Assembly (NCBI GenBank): GCA_024638915.1
Contig: JAHEJJ010000004.1
Span: 62,001 to 126,000 of the forward strand
Length of the DNA: 64,000 bases
Source: Robiginitalea sp.
GTDB taxonomy: Bacteria; Bacteroidota; Bacteroidia; Flavobacteriales; Flavobacteriaceae
Direction: 5' to 3'
Positions 27,503-36,924 of this stretch are shown piece after piece. The translations under genes and the position numbers were made by a program. How positions within the stretch are numbered: the first letter of the stretch is position 1; each line of letters starts with the position of its first letter. Under the pieces are notes generated by a model. The model was not told the origin of the DNA. It did no database searches and was given only the letters and a program-made list of their open reading frames with translations.

Positions 27503-27991
27503 ATGAGTAAAGTAGCAGTAATAATGGGTAGTACAAGTGATCTGGAAATCATGCAGCAGGCTGTAGACATTTTAAAAGACCTCGGCATCGATACCGATGT
27601 GGATATTATCTCTGCGCATCGTACTCCCGATAAAATGTTTCAATTCTCCAAAACGGCACATGAACGTGGATATTCAGTTATTATCGCCGGGGCTGGTGGT
27701 GCCGCTCATTTACCTGGTATGGTAGCCTCTCTTTCACCACTTCCGGTTATCGGCGTACCGGTAAAAAGCAGAAATTCTATCGATGGGTGGGATTCCGTAT
27801 TGTCCATTTTGCAAATGCCCGCGGGCGTTCCAGTGGGTACTGTGGCTTTGAATGGCGCCAGAAATGCCGGTATCCTTGCTGCTCAGATCATTGGAAGCAG
27901 CGATCCTGAAGTGCTGGCAAGAATCATAGCTTTTAAAGAAGGGCTCAAGGAAAAGGTGATAAAAGGCGCTTCTGATCTTAAAAAACAATAA
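27503..27991 (+). CDS. purE: N5-carboxyaminoimidazole ribonucleotide mutase PurE
   Basis: Converts N5-CAIR to CAIR. The 162-aa protein has the class I PurE signatures MGSTSDLEIMQQAVD (about 9-23), SAHRTPDKMFQF with the catalytic-site His, and IIAGAGGAAHLPGMVAS (about 68-84), followed by GVPVKSRNSIDGWDSVLSI. The presence of PurK next to a class I PurE shows the two-step bacterial route. Confidence 0.96.
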   Translation: MSKVAVIMGSTSDLEIMQQAVDILKDLGIDTDVDIISAHRTPDKMFQFSKTAHERGYSVIIAGAGGAAHLPGMVASLSPLPVIGVPVKSRNSIDGWDSVLSILQMPAGVPVGTVALNGARNAGILAAQIIGSSDPEVLARIIAFKEGLKEKVIKGASDLKKQ

Positions 27992-28035
27992 CTATTTTCT
28001 CTGTACAAAAGACCATATTTGATTAAACAGGCCCT

Positions 28036-30063
28036 ATGAATCCGCTATTAGCTCCATTCGATACACCCCCTTTTTCAAAAATCAAGACCAAACATTTTAA
28101 ACCGGCTTTTCTTAAGGCCATTGAAGCTGCCAGGTCCGAAATAGATGAAATTACTTCTCAAAAGGAAGCCCCTAATTTTAAGAATACCATAGAAGCGTTA
28201 GATTATGCAGGATTGCAATTAGACCGGATATCGAGTGTTTTCTTTAATCTTAACTCGGCCGAAACCAATGAGGAAATCCAAAGGATTGCACAGGAAATCT
28301 CCCCTCTCTTATCGGAGTTTTCGAATGATGTTACCTTAAACAAGGAATTATTTGAAAGGGTAAATGAAGTCTACCAGAAACGTCAGGGGTTGAATCTGTC
28401 GCCCGAACAGGAGACACTTCTGGAAAAAAAATATAAAAGTTTTAGCAGGAATGGGGCTCATCTTGGCGAGAAAGCAAAAGAAAAACTCAGAAACATCGAT
28501 ATTCAACTGGCGCAACTCAAATTGAAATTTGGCGAAAATATCCTGGCCGAAACCAATCGATACGAAATGCACCTGACCCAAATAGAAGATTTGGCTGGTT
28601 TGCCGGAAGCCCAGGTTGAAGCCGCTGCCCGACTGGCCAGAGAGCGCGAAAAAGAGGGATGGATCATCACGCTCGATTTCCCTAGTTATATCCCTTTTAT
28701 GAAATATGCCAAAAACAGGGAGCTTAGAAAAAGACTGGCGCTGGCTTATGGCAGAAAGGGTTTTCAGGGCGATGAATACGACAATCAGGAAAACGTATTA
28801 AAAATTGCCAAACTAAGGCATCGGAGGGCTCAGTTGCTGGGCTACCCATCTCACGCCCACTATGTCCTGGAAGAACGCATGGCCGACACGCCAGCAAAAG
28901 TAACCGAGTTTCTGCATGAACTACTGGATAAAGCCAAGCCGGTAGCCCATAAAGAATTTCAAAAATTAGAAGATTTTGCCCGGGAGATCGATGGAATCGA
29001 TGCGCTTCAAAAATGGGACAGTGCATACTATTCTGAAAAACTGAAACAAAAATTATTCGACTTGGACGATGAGATCCTCAAACCCTACTTCCCATTACCG
29101 CAAGTAGTGGAAGGAGTATTTTCCGTGGCCAACAAATTATTTGGTTTACGTTTCGAAAAAGTTGAAGATGTTGAGACCTATCATCAAGAAGTATTGACCT
29201 ATCGTGTCTATGACAGAAATGATGCGTTTATTTCCCTTTTTTACGCCGATTTCCATCCCAGGGCAGGCAAAAGAGGTGGCGCCTGGATGACCTCATATCG
29301 CTCACAATATGTTTTGAACGGACAAAATGTTCGACCACAGGTTTCCAATGTCTGTAATTTTACCCGGCCCTCGGAAGAGGAACCCTCACTTCTGACTTTT
29401 AACGAGGTGAAAACCCTGTTCCATGAATTCGGACATGCACTCCACGGAATACTTGCGAATACCAAATACCCCAGCCTTTCTGGGACATCGGTATACTGGG
29501 ACTTCGTGGAGCTACCGAGTCAGATCATGGAGAATTGGTGTTATGAAAAAGAGGCATTGGAACTGTTTGCGAAACACTATAAAACCGAAGAGCCTATATC
29601 GATGGAAATCATAGATCGTCTAAAAGAATCTTCTACGTTCCAGCAGGGAATGGCTACTTTAAGACAGCTGAGCTTTGGTTTATTGGACATGGCGTGGCAC
29701 AGCAAAGACCCTTCATCGGTCGAAAACGTAAAGGCATTTGAAGTAAAGGCATTTGAAAGTACCCGACTGTTTCCTGAGACCGCTGAAACCTGTATGAGTA
29801 CGGCGTTTTCACATATATTCCAGGGAGGTTATTCCTCAGGTTACTACAGCTATAAATGGGCCGAGGTCCTCGATGCAGATGCCTTTGCCTATTTTAAGGA
29901 GAAGGGCATTTTCAATAAGCAAGTTGCAAGTCGGTTTAGTGAGCACATACTTTCTAAAGGCGGTACTGAAAAGCCGATGGTACTCTATAAAAGGTTTCGC
30001 GGCAGTGAACCGGGTTTAGAAGCATTGTTGAAGCGTTCCGGGCTCGTAAAAAAAGCAAGCTAG
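28036..30063 (+). CDS. M3-family metallopeptidase (Dcp/oligopeptidase A type)
   Basis: Zinc oligopeptidase of 675 aa. The HExxH motif is in TLFHEFGHALHGIL (about residue 462) and the third zinc ligand follows about 25 residues later in YWDFVELPSQIMENW. The C-terminal active-site region FQGGYSSGYYSYKWAEV carries the conserved substrate-binding Tyr and His-proximal residues. The N-terminus MNPLLAPFDTPPFSKIKTKH matches the Dcp-like group and there is no signal peptide, so it probably degrades cytoplasmic oligopeptides. It lies 44 bp after purE. Confidence 0.93.
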   Translation: MNPLLAPFDTPPFSKIKTKHFKPAFLKAIEAARSEIDEITSQKEAPNFKNTIEALDYAGLQLDRISSVFFNLNSAETNEEIQRIAQEISPLLSEFSNDVTLNKELFERVNEVYQKRQGLNLSPEQETLLEKKYKSFSRNGAHLGEKAKEKLRNIDIQLAQLKLKFGENILAETNRYEMHLTQIEDLAGLPEAQVEAAARLAREREKEGWIITLDFPSYIPFMKYAKNRELRKRLALAYGRKGFQGDEYDNQENVLKIAKLRHRRAQLLGYPSHAHYVLEERMADTPAKVTEFLHELLDKAKPVAHKEFQKLEDFAREIDGIDALQKWDSAYYSEKLKQKLFDLDDEILKPYFPLPQVVEGVFSVANKLFGLRFEKVEDVETYHQEVLTYRVYDRNDAFISLFYADFHPRAGKRGGAWMTSYRSQYVLNGQNVRPQVSNVCNFTRPSEEEPSLLTFNEVKTLFHEFGHALHGILANTKYPSLSGTSVYWDFVELPSQIMENWCYEKEALELFAKHYKTEEPISMEIIDRLKESSTFQQGMATLRQLSFGLLDMAWHSKDPSSVENVKAFEVKAFESTRLFPETAETCMSTAFSHIFQGGYSSGYYSYKWAEVLDADAFAYFKEKGIFNKQVASRFSEHILSKGGTEKPMVLYKRFRGSEPGLEALLKRSGLVKKAS

Positions 30064-30064
30064 A

Positions 30065-30415
30065 TCAATCCGCGGGAGCGTAGTCGTCGTAACCGCCAAG
30101 GAGATCTGTAACGCGGTAACCGAGTGAATCGAGAAGTGAAGCTGCCTTGGCACTACGACCACCTTTCTTACAGTAAACATAAATACCCTTTTTCTGTCCT
30201 AAAGCCTCTACCTGTTTGGTAAAGTCCGGATCGTGCCAATTGATATTTATGGCACCTTCGAGATGACCTTCGTCGTATTCCTCCGGGGTACGGACATCGA
30301 CCAAAACAACATTGCCTAAATTTTCATTTGCAAAATCATTGATATGCATCGACTTCTTCTGGGTGCAATTCACACTCAGGAAAAATATCAGAACCAGTAG
30401 TAAACTATATCTCAT
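30065..30415 (-). CDS. Rhodanese-domain lipoprotein
   Basis: A 116-aa single rhodanese domain behind a lipoprotein signal (MRYSLLLVLIFFLSVNC). The core shows VVLVDVRTPEEYDEGHLEGA and the catalytic loop VYCKKGGRSAKAA with Cys as persulfide acceptor. The product is thus a periplasmic or envelope sulfurtransferase-like protein. It is convergent with the M3 peptidase (1 bp between stops) and divergent from the sigma factor gene. Confidence 0.88.
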   Translation of the reverse strand: MRYSLLLVLIFFLSVNCTQKKSMHINDFANENLGNVVLVDVRTPEEYDEGHLEGAININWHDPDFTKQVEALGQKKGIYVYCKKGGRSAKAASLLDSLGYRVTDLLGGYDDYAPAD

Positions 30416-30463
30416 TTCTGTATCTATTAGATAAACCTATCAATTCTTACCAAAAATTTCTAT

Positions 30464-30471
30464 TACATTTG
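30464..30471 (+). promoter_or_regulatory. -7 promoter box (TACATTTG) of the ECF sigma gene
   Basis: Perfect TAnnTTTG, ending 24 bp before the ATG at 30496. A TTG-initiated longer frame at 30469 starts inside this box and is rejected. Confidence 0.65.
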
Positions 30472-30495
30472 AATCTGGCCAAGCGCAATATCAGT

Positions 30496-31047
30496 ATGAA
30501 TCAACTTAATCCTCATACATGGGTGGATCGGTATGCCGACTATCTTTTTAACTACGCTATCGCACGTATCAGCGATGAGGAAGTGGCCAAAGATCTGGTA
30601 CAGGAAACTTTTTTAGCCGGTCTTAAATCGGCAAAGAACTATAAAGGTACTGCAGCAGAGCGGACCTGGCTCATCGCCATTCTTAAGCGTAAGGTAATAG
30701 ATTATTATCGAAAAATAAATTCGAAAAAGGGTAAAGCGGAAATACGGGTCAATTATAAACCCGGAATAGATTCCGATGGAGATTGGCTCGAAGAACAAGT
30801 AGCAGATCCGGGCAGTATCCTGGAAAACGATTTTATTGAAAATGAGGAACTGGGTCTTGCGATTCAGGAGTGTATTTCAAAACTGCCGAAAAAACAGTCG
30901 GCCGTCTTCACTATGAAGACCATCAGAGGATTACAAACAGAAGATATCTGTAATGAATTGGGCATAAATCCGTCTAATCTTTGGGTTATGGTCCACAGAG
31001 CCCGTACGGCGCTAATGGGATGTTTAAATGATATTTGGTTTAAATAG
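30496..31047 (+). CDS. ECF-type sigma-70 factor
   Basis: A 183-aa sigma factor. Region 2 is WVDRYADYLFNYAIARISDE followed by AKDLVQETFLAGLKSAKNYKG (about 30-50), with RTWLIAILKRKVIDYYRK. Region 4 is ECISKLPKKQSAVFTMKTIRGLQTEDICNELGINPSNLWVMVHRARTAL in abbreviated form. The ATG at 30496 follows a perfect -7 box. The stop codon is immediately followed by the ATG of a small protein with a ZAS zinc motif, which is a probable cognate anti-sigma factor. The signal sensed is unknown. Confidence 0.9.
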   Translation: MNQLNPHTWVDRYADYLFNYAIARISDEEVAKDLVQETFLAGLKSAKNYKGTAAERTWLIAILKRKVIDYYRKINSKKGKAEIRVNYKPGIDSDGDWLEEQVADPGSILENDFIENEELGLAIQECISKLPKKQSAVFTMKTIRGLQTEDICNELGINPSNLWVMVHRARTALMGCLNDIWFK

Positions 31048-31275
31048 ATGATTAACTGCGAAGAAGCCCAAATAATATGTCATAAGACCCAGTATAAGGA
31101 CGCATCCTTTTGGGAAACGCTCAAACTGAGGTTCCACCTATTGGTGTGCAAGGCTTGTGCTTCCTTCTCGAAAAAGAACACCAGGCTCACCACCCTCTGC
31201 GAAACTGCATCTATCCGCAGTCTTTCCGATAAAGACAAAGTAAGGATGAAGGGAACACTTGAGGATAAAATCTAA
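31048..31275 (+). CDS. Small zinc-binding anti-sigma factor (ZAS-like)
   Basis: A 75-aa protein with no membrane segment. It contains the HxxxCxxC zinc motif of ZAS anti-sigma factors (His 30, Cys 34, Cys 37 in FHLLVCKACASF) plus Cys 4 and Cys 11-His 12 near the N-terminus (MINCEEAQIICHK). Its ATG directly abuts the sigma factor stop (TAGATG). A soluble, one-domain form suggests cytoplasmic, possibly redox or zinc, sensing rather than a transmembrane signal; this is inference. Its stop overlaps the convergent UbiA-like gene by 4 nt. Confidence 0.82.
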   Translation: MINCEEAQIICHKTQYKDASFWETLKLRFHLLVCKACASFSKKNTRLTTLCETASIRSLSDKDKVRMKGTLEDKI

Positions 31276-32096
31276 AAAAGGACCTTCAAACCCAAAATTA
31301 AACCCAGCCAGAATATCGGTATAGCCTCAACCCAGAAAGAGGCGTAGTATTTTGAATTATCCGTTGGTGTCTTCCAAATAAACAGGCTGACAGCTATTAG
31401 CAGTATGACTCTGACCGCTATTTCAAGGTAGCCGATATCATCCCGGAAAAAAAGTAGGAGTGTTGAAAGTATCATCAACAATATACCTAGTTGTTTGGTC
31501 CCATCAACCCCTATTCTCCTTGGAATTGTAAGAATGCCCGGTGGATCGAATCGCATATCTCTTATCTCAAAGGGGATAATAAGTGCCAATACAAGAAGGA
31601 AGGATTGCATGGCAAAGATATTGAGATCCCACCCTCTAACCGATCCATCCTGGACCGCTGGTAAGTAGACCGAAACAGTGGTCCAGCTGATCGCTACAAG
31701 AATCACTTTTAATACTCCCAGACTCCTCAGGTTCTTATCGCGATGCGCAATGGGAAAGGTATAGAGCAGAATCACGATCAGGAGAAATAATAGCAACAGC
31801 CAGGTCTTTCCAGAGAGCATCAATCCAAAATAGAACGCCAAAACCGCAGCGATTAACCCCAAAATAGCGGTATAGGACCAATATCTATTACTTGAAGGCC
31901 CAATGCGCGTTAAGGTAGGGCCATATTTAACAAAATTATAAGATGCTATAGAACCAAAAAAGATGAATAAAATTAACGCATCCGGGATCGGAATGTTTAA
32001 CAATTCTCCGGTTACCAATAGTAGGGAGACAACGGCCAGGGCCACGTGAACGCTTGCTTCAATGTAATAATCCAAAATCTTTTGCCAGCGCCTCAT
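31272..32096 (-). CDS. UbiA-like membrane protein
   Basis: A 274-aa integral membrane protein with about eight to nine hydrophobic segments. The loop after helix 2 reads SIASYNFVKYG, where active UbiA prenyltransferases have NDxxDxxxD. The second loop IIPFEIRDMRFDPPG keeps DxxxD (Asp residues about 186 and 190). So the fold is UbiA-like but the first Mg-diphosphate site is altered; substrate unknown. A TAATTTTG box on the minus strand (32101-32108) lies only 4 bp before the ATG, which would imply a leaderless transcript or a different start. Confidence 0.78.
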   Translation of the reverse strand: MRRWQKILDYYIEASVHVALAVVSLLLVTGELLNIPIPDALILFIFFGSIASYNFVKYGPTLTRIGPSSNRYWSYTAILGLIAAVLAFYFGLMLSGKTWLLLLFLLIVILLYTFPIAHRDKNLRSLGVLKVILVAISWTTVSVYLPAVQDGSVRGWDLNIFAMQSFLLVLALIIPFEIRDMRFDPPGILTIPRRIGVDGTKQLGILLMILSTLLLFFRDDIGYLEIAVRVILLIAVSLFIWKTPTDNSKYYASFWVEAIPIFWLGLILGLKVLF

Positions 32097-32194
32097 TAAA
32101 CAAAATTATGCAAACCCTCAGGAAGGTTTATAATTCGTTAAAAACTTTAAACCTCCTCCGATGCTAAAACACGATAAATAAGGGAAGAAATCGC

Positions 32195-32202
32195 TAATTT
32201 TG
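32195..32202 (+). promoter_or_regulatory. -7 promoter box (TAATTTTG) of gcvP
   Basis: Perfect TAnnTTTG, 33 bp before the gcvP ATG at 32236. No glycine-riboswitch-like structure is apparent in the short leader. Confidence 0.55.
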
Positions 32203-32235
32203 GAGACTTTTTAGTCCACCTGATAAAGAGATACT

Positions 32236-35088
32236 ATGAAAACAGATGTTTTTGCGTCGAGACATATTGGAATCAGACAGGAAGATCTACCAAAAATGCT
32301 TCATACCCTGGGTGCAGAAAGCCTGGAGCAGCTCATCGATGAAACAATCCCTGAAGATATCCGGCTCCACGAAAAACTGAAGTTGGAACCCGCCATCAGC
32401 GAGCATCTCTTTCTGGAGAAAGCAGACAGGCTCTCAAGAAAAAACAAGATTTTCAAATCGTATATAGGCCTGGGCTATCATGAAAGTCTGATTCCTTCAG
32501 TTATCAAACGCAATATCCTCGAAAATCCGGGCTGGTATACCGCTTATACCCCTTATCAGGCAGAAATCGCTCAGGGCAGACTTGAGGCTTTGTTGAATTA
32601 CCAGACCATGGTGTGCGACCTCACGGGGATGGAAATAGCCAATGCCTCGCTTTTGGATGAGAGTACTGCAGCCGCGGAAGCCATGACCATGTTATATGAC
32701 GTTCGCAGCAGGGCTCAAAAAAAGAATGGGGCATGCAAATTTTTTGTTTCCGAAGAGATTTTACCTCAGACCTATTCGGTTTTACAAACGAGGTCGAAGC
32801 CCTTAGGTATACAACTCGTAACTGGAAACCATGAAAATTTTAGTTTCTCCACGGAATACTTCGGAGCTCTCATCCAATATCCTGGAAAATATGGTAATAT
32901 TTATGATTATGAAGATTTTGTGCTGAAAGCCAAAGCATTAGATATAAAAGTTGCTGTTGCCGCAGATATACTGAGCCTGGTTTTGTTACAACCACCAGGG
33001 GAATTTGGTGCTGATGTGGTGATTGGTACCACCCAAAGATTCGGAATTCCTCTAGGTTATGGTGGGCCGCATGCAGCATACTTTGCTACAAGAGAGGAGT
33101 TTAAAAGAAATATCCCGGGCAGGATAATCGGCGTGACAAAGGATCGTGATGGAAAATCGGCATTGCGAATGGCGCTTCAGACCAGGGAACAGCATATAAA
33201 GAGAGATAAGGCCACCTCCAATATATGCACCGCCCAGGTATTACTCGCTGTCATGGCTGGTACATATGCGGTTTATCATGGCCCCAAAGGCTTATCATAT
33301 ATCGCCAATAAAGTACATGGTATGACGGTCACACTGGCTGAGACATTAAAGAAACTGGGGATCTCAATTCTCAATGAGCATTTCTTCGATACCCTGCTGA
33401 TTTCGGCCGAGAGTAAAATGATCAGATCGCTGGCCGAGTCTGCCGAAGTCAATTTCTATTATGTAGACGAGAATACTATCTCCATCGCACTCAATGAAGC
33501 GGTAGAATTGGAAGATCTCAATAAGATCATCAGCATTTTTTCGGAGGCGGCAAGCAAGGATTTGCCCAAAATTGATCGTTTAATTGAGGGGTCTTCCTTG
33601 CCCGACAAATTATTACGCAAGAGCAATTACCTTCAGCACCCGGTTTTTAACTCTTATCACAGCGAAACCGAACTGATGCGATATCTGAAAATGCTCGAAC
33701 GAAAAGACCTGGCACTAAATCACTCTATGATCTCACTGGGATCATGTACTATGAAATTGAATGCAGCCACAGAGATGTTATCCCTGAGTTCAGCAGCATG
33801 GTCCAATATCCATCCCTTTGCACCGGTAGAACAAGCAGAAGGTTATCATCTGATGCTCAGAGAACTGGAGGGTGATCTAACCACAATTACTGGTTTTTCG
33901 GGCACATCCCTTCAGCCTAATTCGGGGGCCCAGGGCGAATATGCAGGATTGATGACGATACGGGCCTATCACGAATCGAGGGGTGAGGGACATCGAAATG
34001 TATGTATAATTCCTGCCAGTGCTCATGGAACCAACCCTGCTTCGGCTGTTATGGCCGGAATGCGTGTAGTGGTTACCAAAACAGATAATTTAGGAAATAT
34101 CGATCTGATCGATCTGGCAGAAAAAGTAAATCTGCATTCGGAAAACCTGGCGGCATTGATGGTAACCTATCCCTCTACCCATGGAGTATTCGAGTCATCT
34201 ATCAGGAAGATAACAAAATTGATCCACGACCATGGTGGACAGGTCTATATGGATGGTGCCAATATGAATGCCCAGGTAGGGCTCACCAATCCTGCCGTGA
34301 TCGGTGCCGATGTATGTCATCTTAATTTACATAAGACATTCGCGATCCCACATGGTGGTGGAGGTCCTGGCGTAGGTCCGATATGCGTTGCCGAGCAGCT
34401 GGTACCTTTTCTTCCTGGTAATCCAATAGTTCAGACAGGAGGCAATAAGGCTATCACGGCCATTTCTGCAGCACCCTGGGGCAGTGCCCTGGCCTGTCTG
34501 ATATCCTATGCATATATAAAAATGTTAGGGGCTGAGGGTTTAGAATACGCCACGAAAATCGCCATTCTGAATGCAAATTATATCAAAAATCGACTGGAAG
34601 GGAAGTATGAAATTCTCTACATTGGGGAACACGGCCGGGCAGCCCACGAAATGATCATCGACTGCCGGCCTTTCAGAGAAAAAGGTATTGAAGTAACCGA
34701 TATTGCCAAAAGGCTCATGGACTACGGGTTTCACGCACCTACGGTATCTTTTCCAGTAGCCGGCACCATGATGATTGAACCGACGGAAAGTGAAAATCTT
34801 CAGGAATTGGATCGCTTTTGCGATGCCATGCTCTCCATCCGTGATGAAATAGAACAGTTAGTTGCTACAGACCACAATAATTTGCTCAGAAATGCCCCGC
34901 ATACCATGTCGATGATATGTAGCGATATATGGGACTTTCCATATAGCAGACAGCAAGCCGCTTTCCCGCTTCCTTATGTGGCGGAAAACAAATTCTGGCC
35001 TTCGATCAGCAGGGTCGACGATGCCTATGGCGATCGTAATTTGATTTGTACCTGTCCTTCTGTTGAATTGTACGCAGAGGTTGAATAA
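32236..35088 (+). CDS. gcvP: Glycine dehydrogenase (decarboxylating), full-length P protein
   Basis: PLP-dependent P protein of the glycine cleavage system. It decarboxylates glycine and passes the aminomethyl group to lipoylated GcvH. The 950-aa product is the fused alpha2 form (both GcvPA- and GcvPB-like halves). The N-terminus is [17 protein letters not shown]. The PLP lysine is Lys 700 in [19 protein letters not shown], and the glycine-rich [10 protein letters not shown] follows. The gene stands alone; gcvT and gcvH are not in the window. Confidence 0.97.
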   Translation: MKTDVFASRHIGIRQEDLPKMLHTLGAESLEQLIDETIPEDIRLHEKLKLEPAISEHLFLEKADRLSRKNKIFKSYIGLGYHESLIPSVIKRNILENPGWYTAYTPYQAEIAQGRLEALLNYQTMVCDLTGMEIANASLLDESTAAAEAMTMLYDVRSRAQKKNGACKFFVSEEILPQTYSVLQTRSKPLGIQLVTGNHENFSFSTEYFGALIQYPGKYGNIYDYEDFVLKAKALDIKVAVAADILSLVLLQPPGEFGADVVIGTTQRFGIPLGYGGPHAAYFATREEFKRNIPGRIIGVTKDRDGKSALRMALQTREQHIKRDKATSNICTAQVLLAVMAGTYAVYHGPKGLSYIANKVHGMTVTLAETLKKLGISILNEHFFDTLLISAESKMIRSLAESAEVNFYYVDENTISIALNEAVELEDLNKIISIFSEAASKDLPKIDRLIEGSSLPDKLLRKSNYLQHPVFNSYHSETELMRYLKMLERKDLALNHSMISLGSCTMKLNAATEMLSLSSAAWSNIHPFAPVEQAEGYHLMLRELEGDLTTITGFSGTSLQPNSGAQGEYAGLMTIRAYHESRGEGHRNVCIIPASAHGTNPASAVMAGMRVVVTKTDNLGNIDLIDLAEKVNLHSENLAALMVTYPSTHGVFESSIRKITKLIHDHGGQVYMDGANMNAQVGLTNPAVIGADVCHLNLHKTFAIPHGGGGPGVGPICVAEQLVPFLPGNPIVQTGGNKAITAISAAPWGSALACLISYAYIKMLGAEGLEYATKIAILNANYIKNRLEGKYEILYIGEHGRAAHEMIIDCRPFREKGIEVTDIAKRLMDYGFHAPTVSFPVAGTMMIEPTESENLQELDRFCDAMLSIRDEIEQLVATDHNNLLRNAPHTMSMICSDIWDFPYSRQQAAFPLPYVAENKFWPSISRVDDAYGDRNLICTCPSVELYAEVE

Positions 35089-35256
35089 TCTGAGTATTCG
35101 GGGGTTATGAACGGGCTTTAATGTTCTTCCATTATATATTCTTAGGTGTCAGGCAGCTATTTTTTGACGCTGAATATCGTATTCTGACTGGGACTTTAAG
35201 CTGCTTTTCTTGTGTCGATGAGTAATTTAGCTATTATACACTAAACAATTTTTAAA

Positions 35257-36315
35257 ATGACCATTGGCATTACCGGTACCGGGAGCTATATCCCTTCCGT
35301 CACTACAACGAATGAGGCCTTTGAAACCAGTGAGTTTCTTCAAAGCGATGGCCTTCCATTTGAAAATGATAACCAGGTAATTATTCAAAAGTTTAAAGCG
35401 ATAACAGGTATAGGCGAGAGGCGATATGCAAAAAGCGATCTTAACACCTCCGATTTAGGTTACCGGGCCGCCATGAAAGCGATAGAAGATGCCGGTATAG
35501 ACGCTGAGGATCTTGATTATATCATTTTTGCTCATAATTTCGGGGATGTAAACTACGGCCATGCCCAGGCCGATACCGTGCCGAGTTTGGCCACCAGGGT
35601 TAAGCACCACCTCGGAATTATCAATCCAAATTGCGTGGCCTATGATATGCTTTTTGGATGCCCGGGATGGGTAGAAGGCGTTATTCAGGCCTATGCCTTT
35701 ATCAAAAGTGGGATGGCCCAGAAGTGTTTGGTTATTGGTGCGGAGACGCTTTCAAGGGTAATAGATCCTCACGACAGGGATTCGATGATATATTCCGATG
35801 GTGCGGGAGCATGTATTGTGGAAGCCAATCCGGAAAGTGGAGCAATTCTGTCTCATACTTCGGCAACTTTCACCAATGAAGAAGCCTTCTATTTATATAG
35901 CGGTACTTCACATAAAAAAACAGCCACCGATAACCGCCAATACATCAAAATGTATGGTCGAAAAATATATGAGTTCGCGATTTCTCATGTTCCCAAGGCC
36001 ATGAAAGCTTGTCTCGATAAAAGCGGGACCGATATAAAGGAGGTGAAAAAAATATTCATTCATCAGGCTAACGAAAAAATGGATGAAGCCATCGTAAAAC
36101 GCTTTTATAGACTTTATGGCTGTGAAATGCCCGAAGGTGTTATGCCTATGAATATCCATCAGATGGGCAATAGCTCTGTAGCCACTATTCCAACTCTATT
36201 CGATACAGTACGCCATGGAAAAATGGAAAATCAAAGTATTGAGAAGGGAGATGTTGTTATCTTTGCCAGTGTTGGTGCGGGCATGAATATCAATTCCATT
36301 GTCTACAGATGCTGA
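35257..36315 (+). CDS. 3-oxoacyl-ACP synthase III-like (FabH-like) condensing enzyme
   Basis: Thiolase-fold condensing enzyme of 352 aa. The Cys-His-Asn triad is complete: Cys 135 in MLFGCPGW, His 268 in FIHQANEKM and Asn 304 in QMGNSSVAT. The protein is longer than housekeeping FabH and carries an insertion near the N-terminus (FETSEFLQSDGLPFENDNQ), as in KAS III paralogues that start specialised acyl or secondary-metabolite chains. It is followed by a methyltransferase gene after 25 bp and a glycosyltransferase gene, which may form one operon. Confidence 0.88.
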   Translation: MTIGITGTGSYIPSVTTTNEAFETSEFLQSDGLPFENDNQVIIQKFKAITGIGERRYAKSDLNTSDLGYRAAMKAIEDAGIDAEDLDYIIFAHNFGDVNYGHAQADTVPSLATRVKHHLGIINPNCVAYDMLFGCPGWVEGVIQAYAFIKSGMAQKCLVIGAETLSRVIDPHDRDSMIYSDGAGACIVEANPESGAILSHTSATFTNEEAFYLYSGTSHKKTATDNRQYIKMYGRKIYEFAISHVPKAMKACLDKSGTDIKEVKKIFIHQANEKMDEAIVKRFYRLYGCEMPEGVMPMNIHQMGNSSVATIPTLFDTVRHGKMENQSIEKGDVVIFASVGAGMNINSIVYRC

Positions 36316-36340
36316 CCTCTTCTTTTTATATTCATTAAAG

Positions 36341-36874
36341 ATGTATGCAAATTATTTTCCTGAGAAACGCTACCGACATACCATGGCGTTTCTTAAGAAG
36401 CATATTTCCAAAGATCAAAATATCCTCGATTTAGGCGTATCCAATCCGTTCTCTCAAAGGATGAAAGAGGAAGGTTACTCTGTGGAGAATACAGAAGGTG
36501 AAGATCTGGATCTGGACCTAGCCGGGGTATTACATACCGATGCAAAGGTGGTGACCGCATTCGAAATATTTGAACATTTAGTCTCCCCTTTTATCGTTTT
36601 GCGAGATATCCCATGTGATTTCCTTGTGGCAAGCATTCCTCTCCGCCTATGGTTTGCAAGTGCCTATCGGAATAAGTGCGATCCCTGGGACAGGCATTTT
36701 CACGAATTTGAAGATTGGCAATTCGACTGGTTATTAGACAAAGCCGGTTGGGAGATCTTAGATCGTACCAAGTGGACCAATCCGGTTAATAAAATTGGGG
36801 TCAGGCCGCTCCTGAGGTTATTTACCCCCCGGTATTATATTGTTTATGCAAAGCGCAAAAGGAACCTGAACTGA
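36341..36874 (+). CDS. SAM-dependent methyltransferase-like protein
   Basis: A 177-aa protein with a reduced class I methyltransferase fold. It has the SAM-binding motif ILDLGVSNPFSQRMKEEGY (about 25-45), acidic strand-2 loop GEDLDLDLAG, and a strand-4 region AFEIFEHLVSPFIVLRDIPC. The C-terminal part is rich in Trp (HEFEDWQFDWLLDKAGWEIL). The ATG at 36341 is preferred over a TTG at 36299 that overlaps the upstream gene. Target unknown; location suggests a step connected to the KAS III-like enzyme or glycosyltransferase. Confidence 0.75.
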   Translation: MYANYFPEKRYRHTMAFLKKHISKDQNILDLGVSNPFSQRMKEEGYSVENTEGEDLDLDLAGVLHTDAKVVTAFEIFEHLVSPFIVLRDIPCDFLVASIPLRLWFASAYRNKCDPWDRHFHEFEDWQFDWLLDKAGWEILDRTKWTNPVNKIGVRPLLRLFTPRYYIVYAKRKRNLN

Positions 36875-36924
36875 TCTTTGAATGGTTTTCATAAGAAAAC
36901 GGTGAAACGTACTCTATTGTAATT

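Noticed and set aside
32101-32108. TAATTTTG box as the promoter of the UbiA-like gene
   Set aside because: Only 4 bp before the ATG, which would make the transcript leaderless; kept as a remark only.
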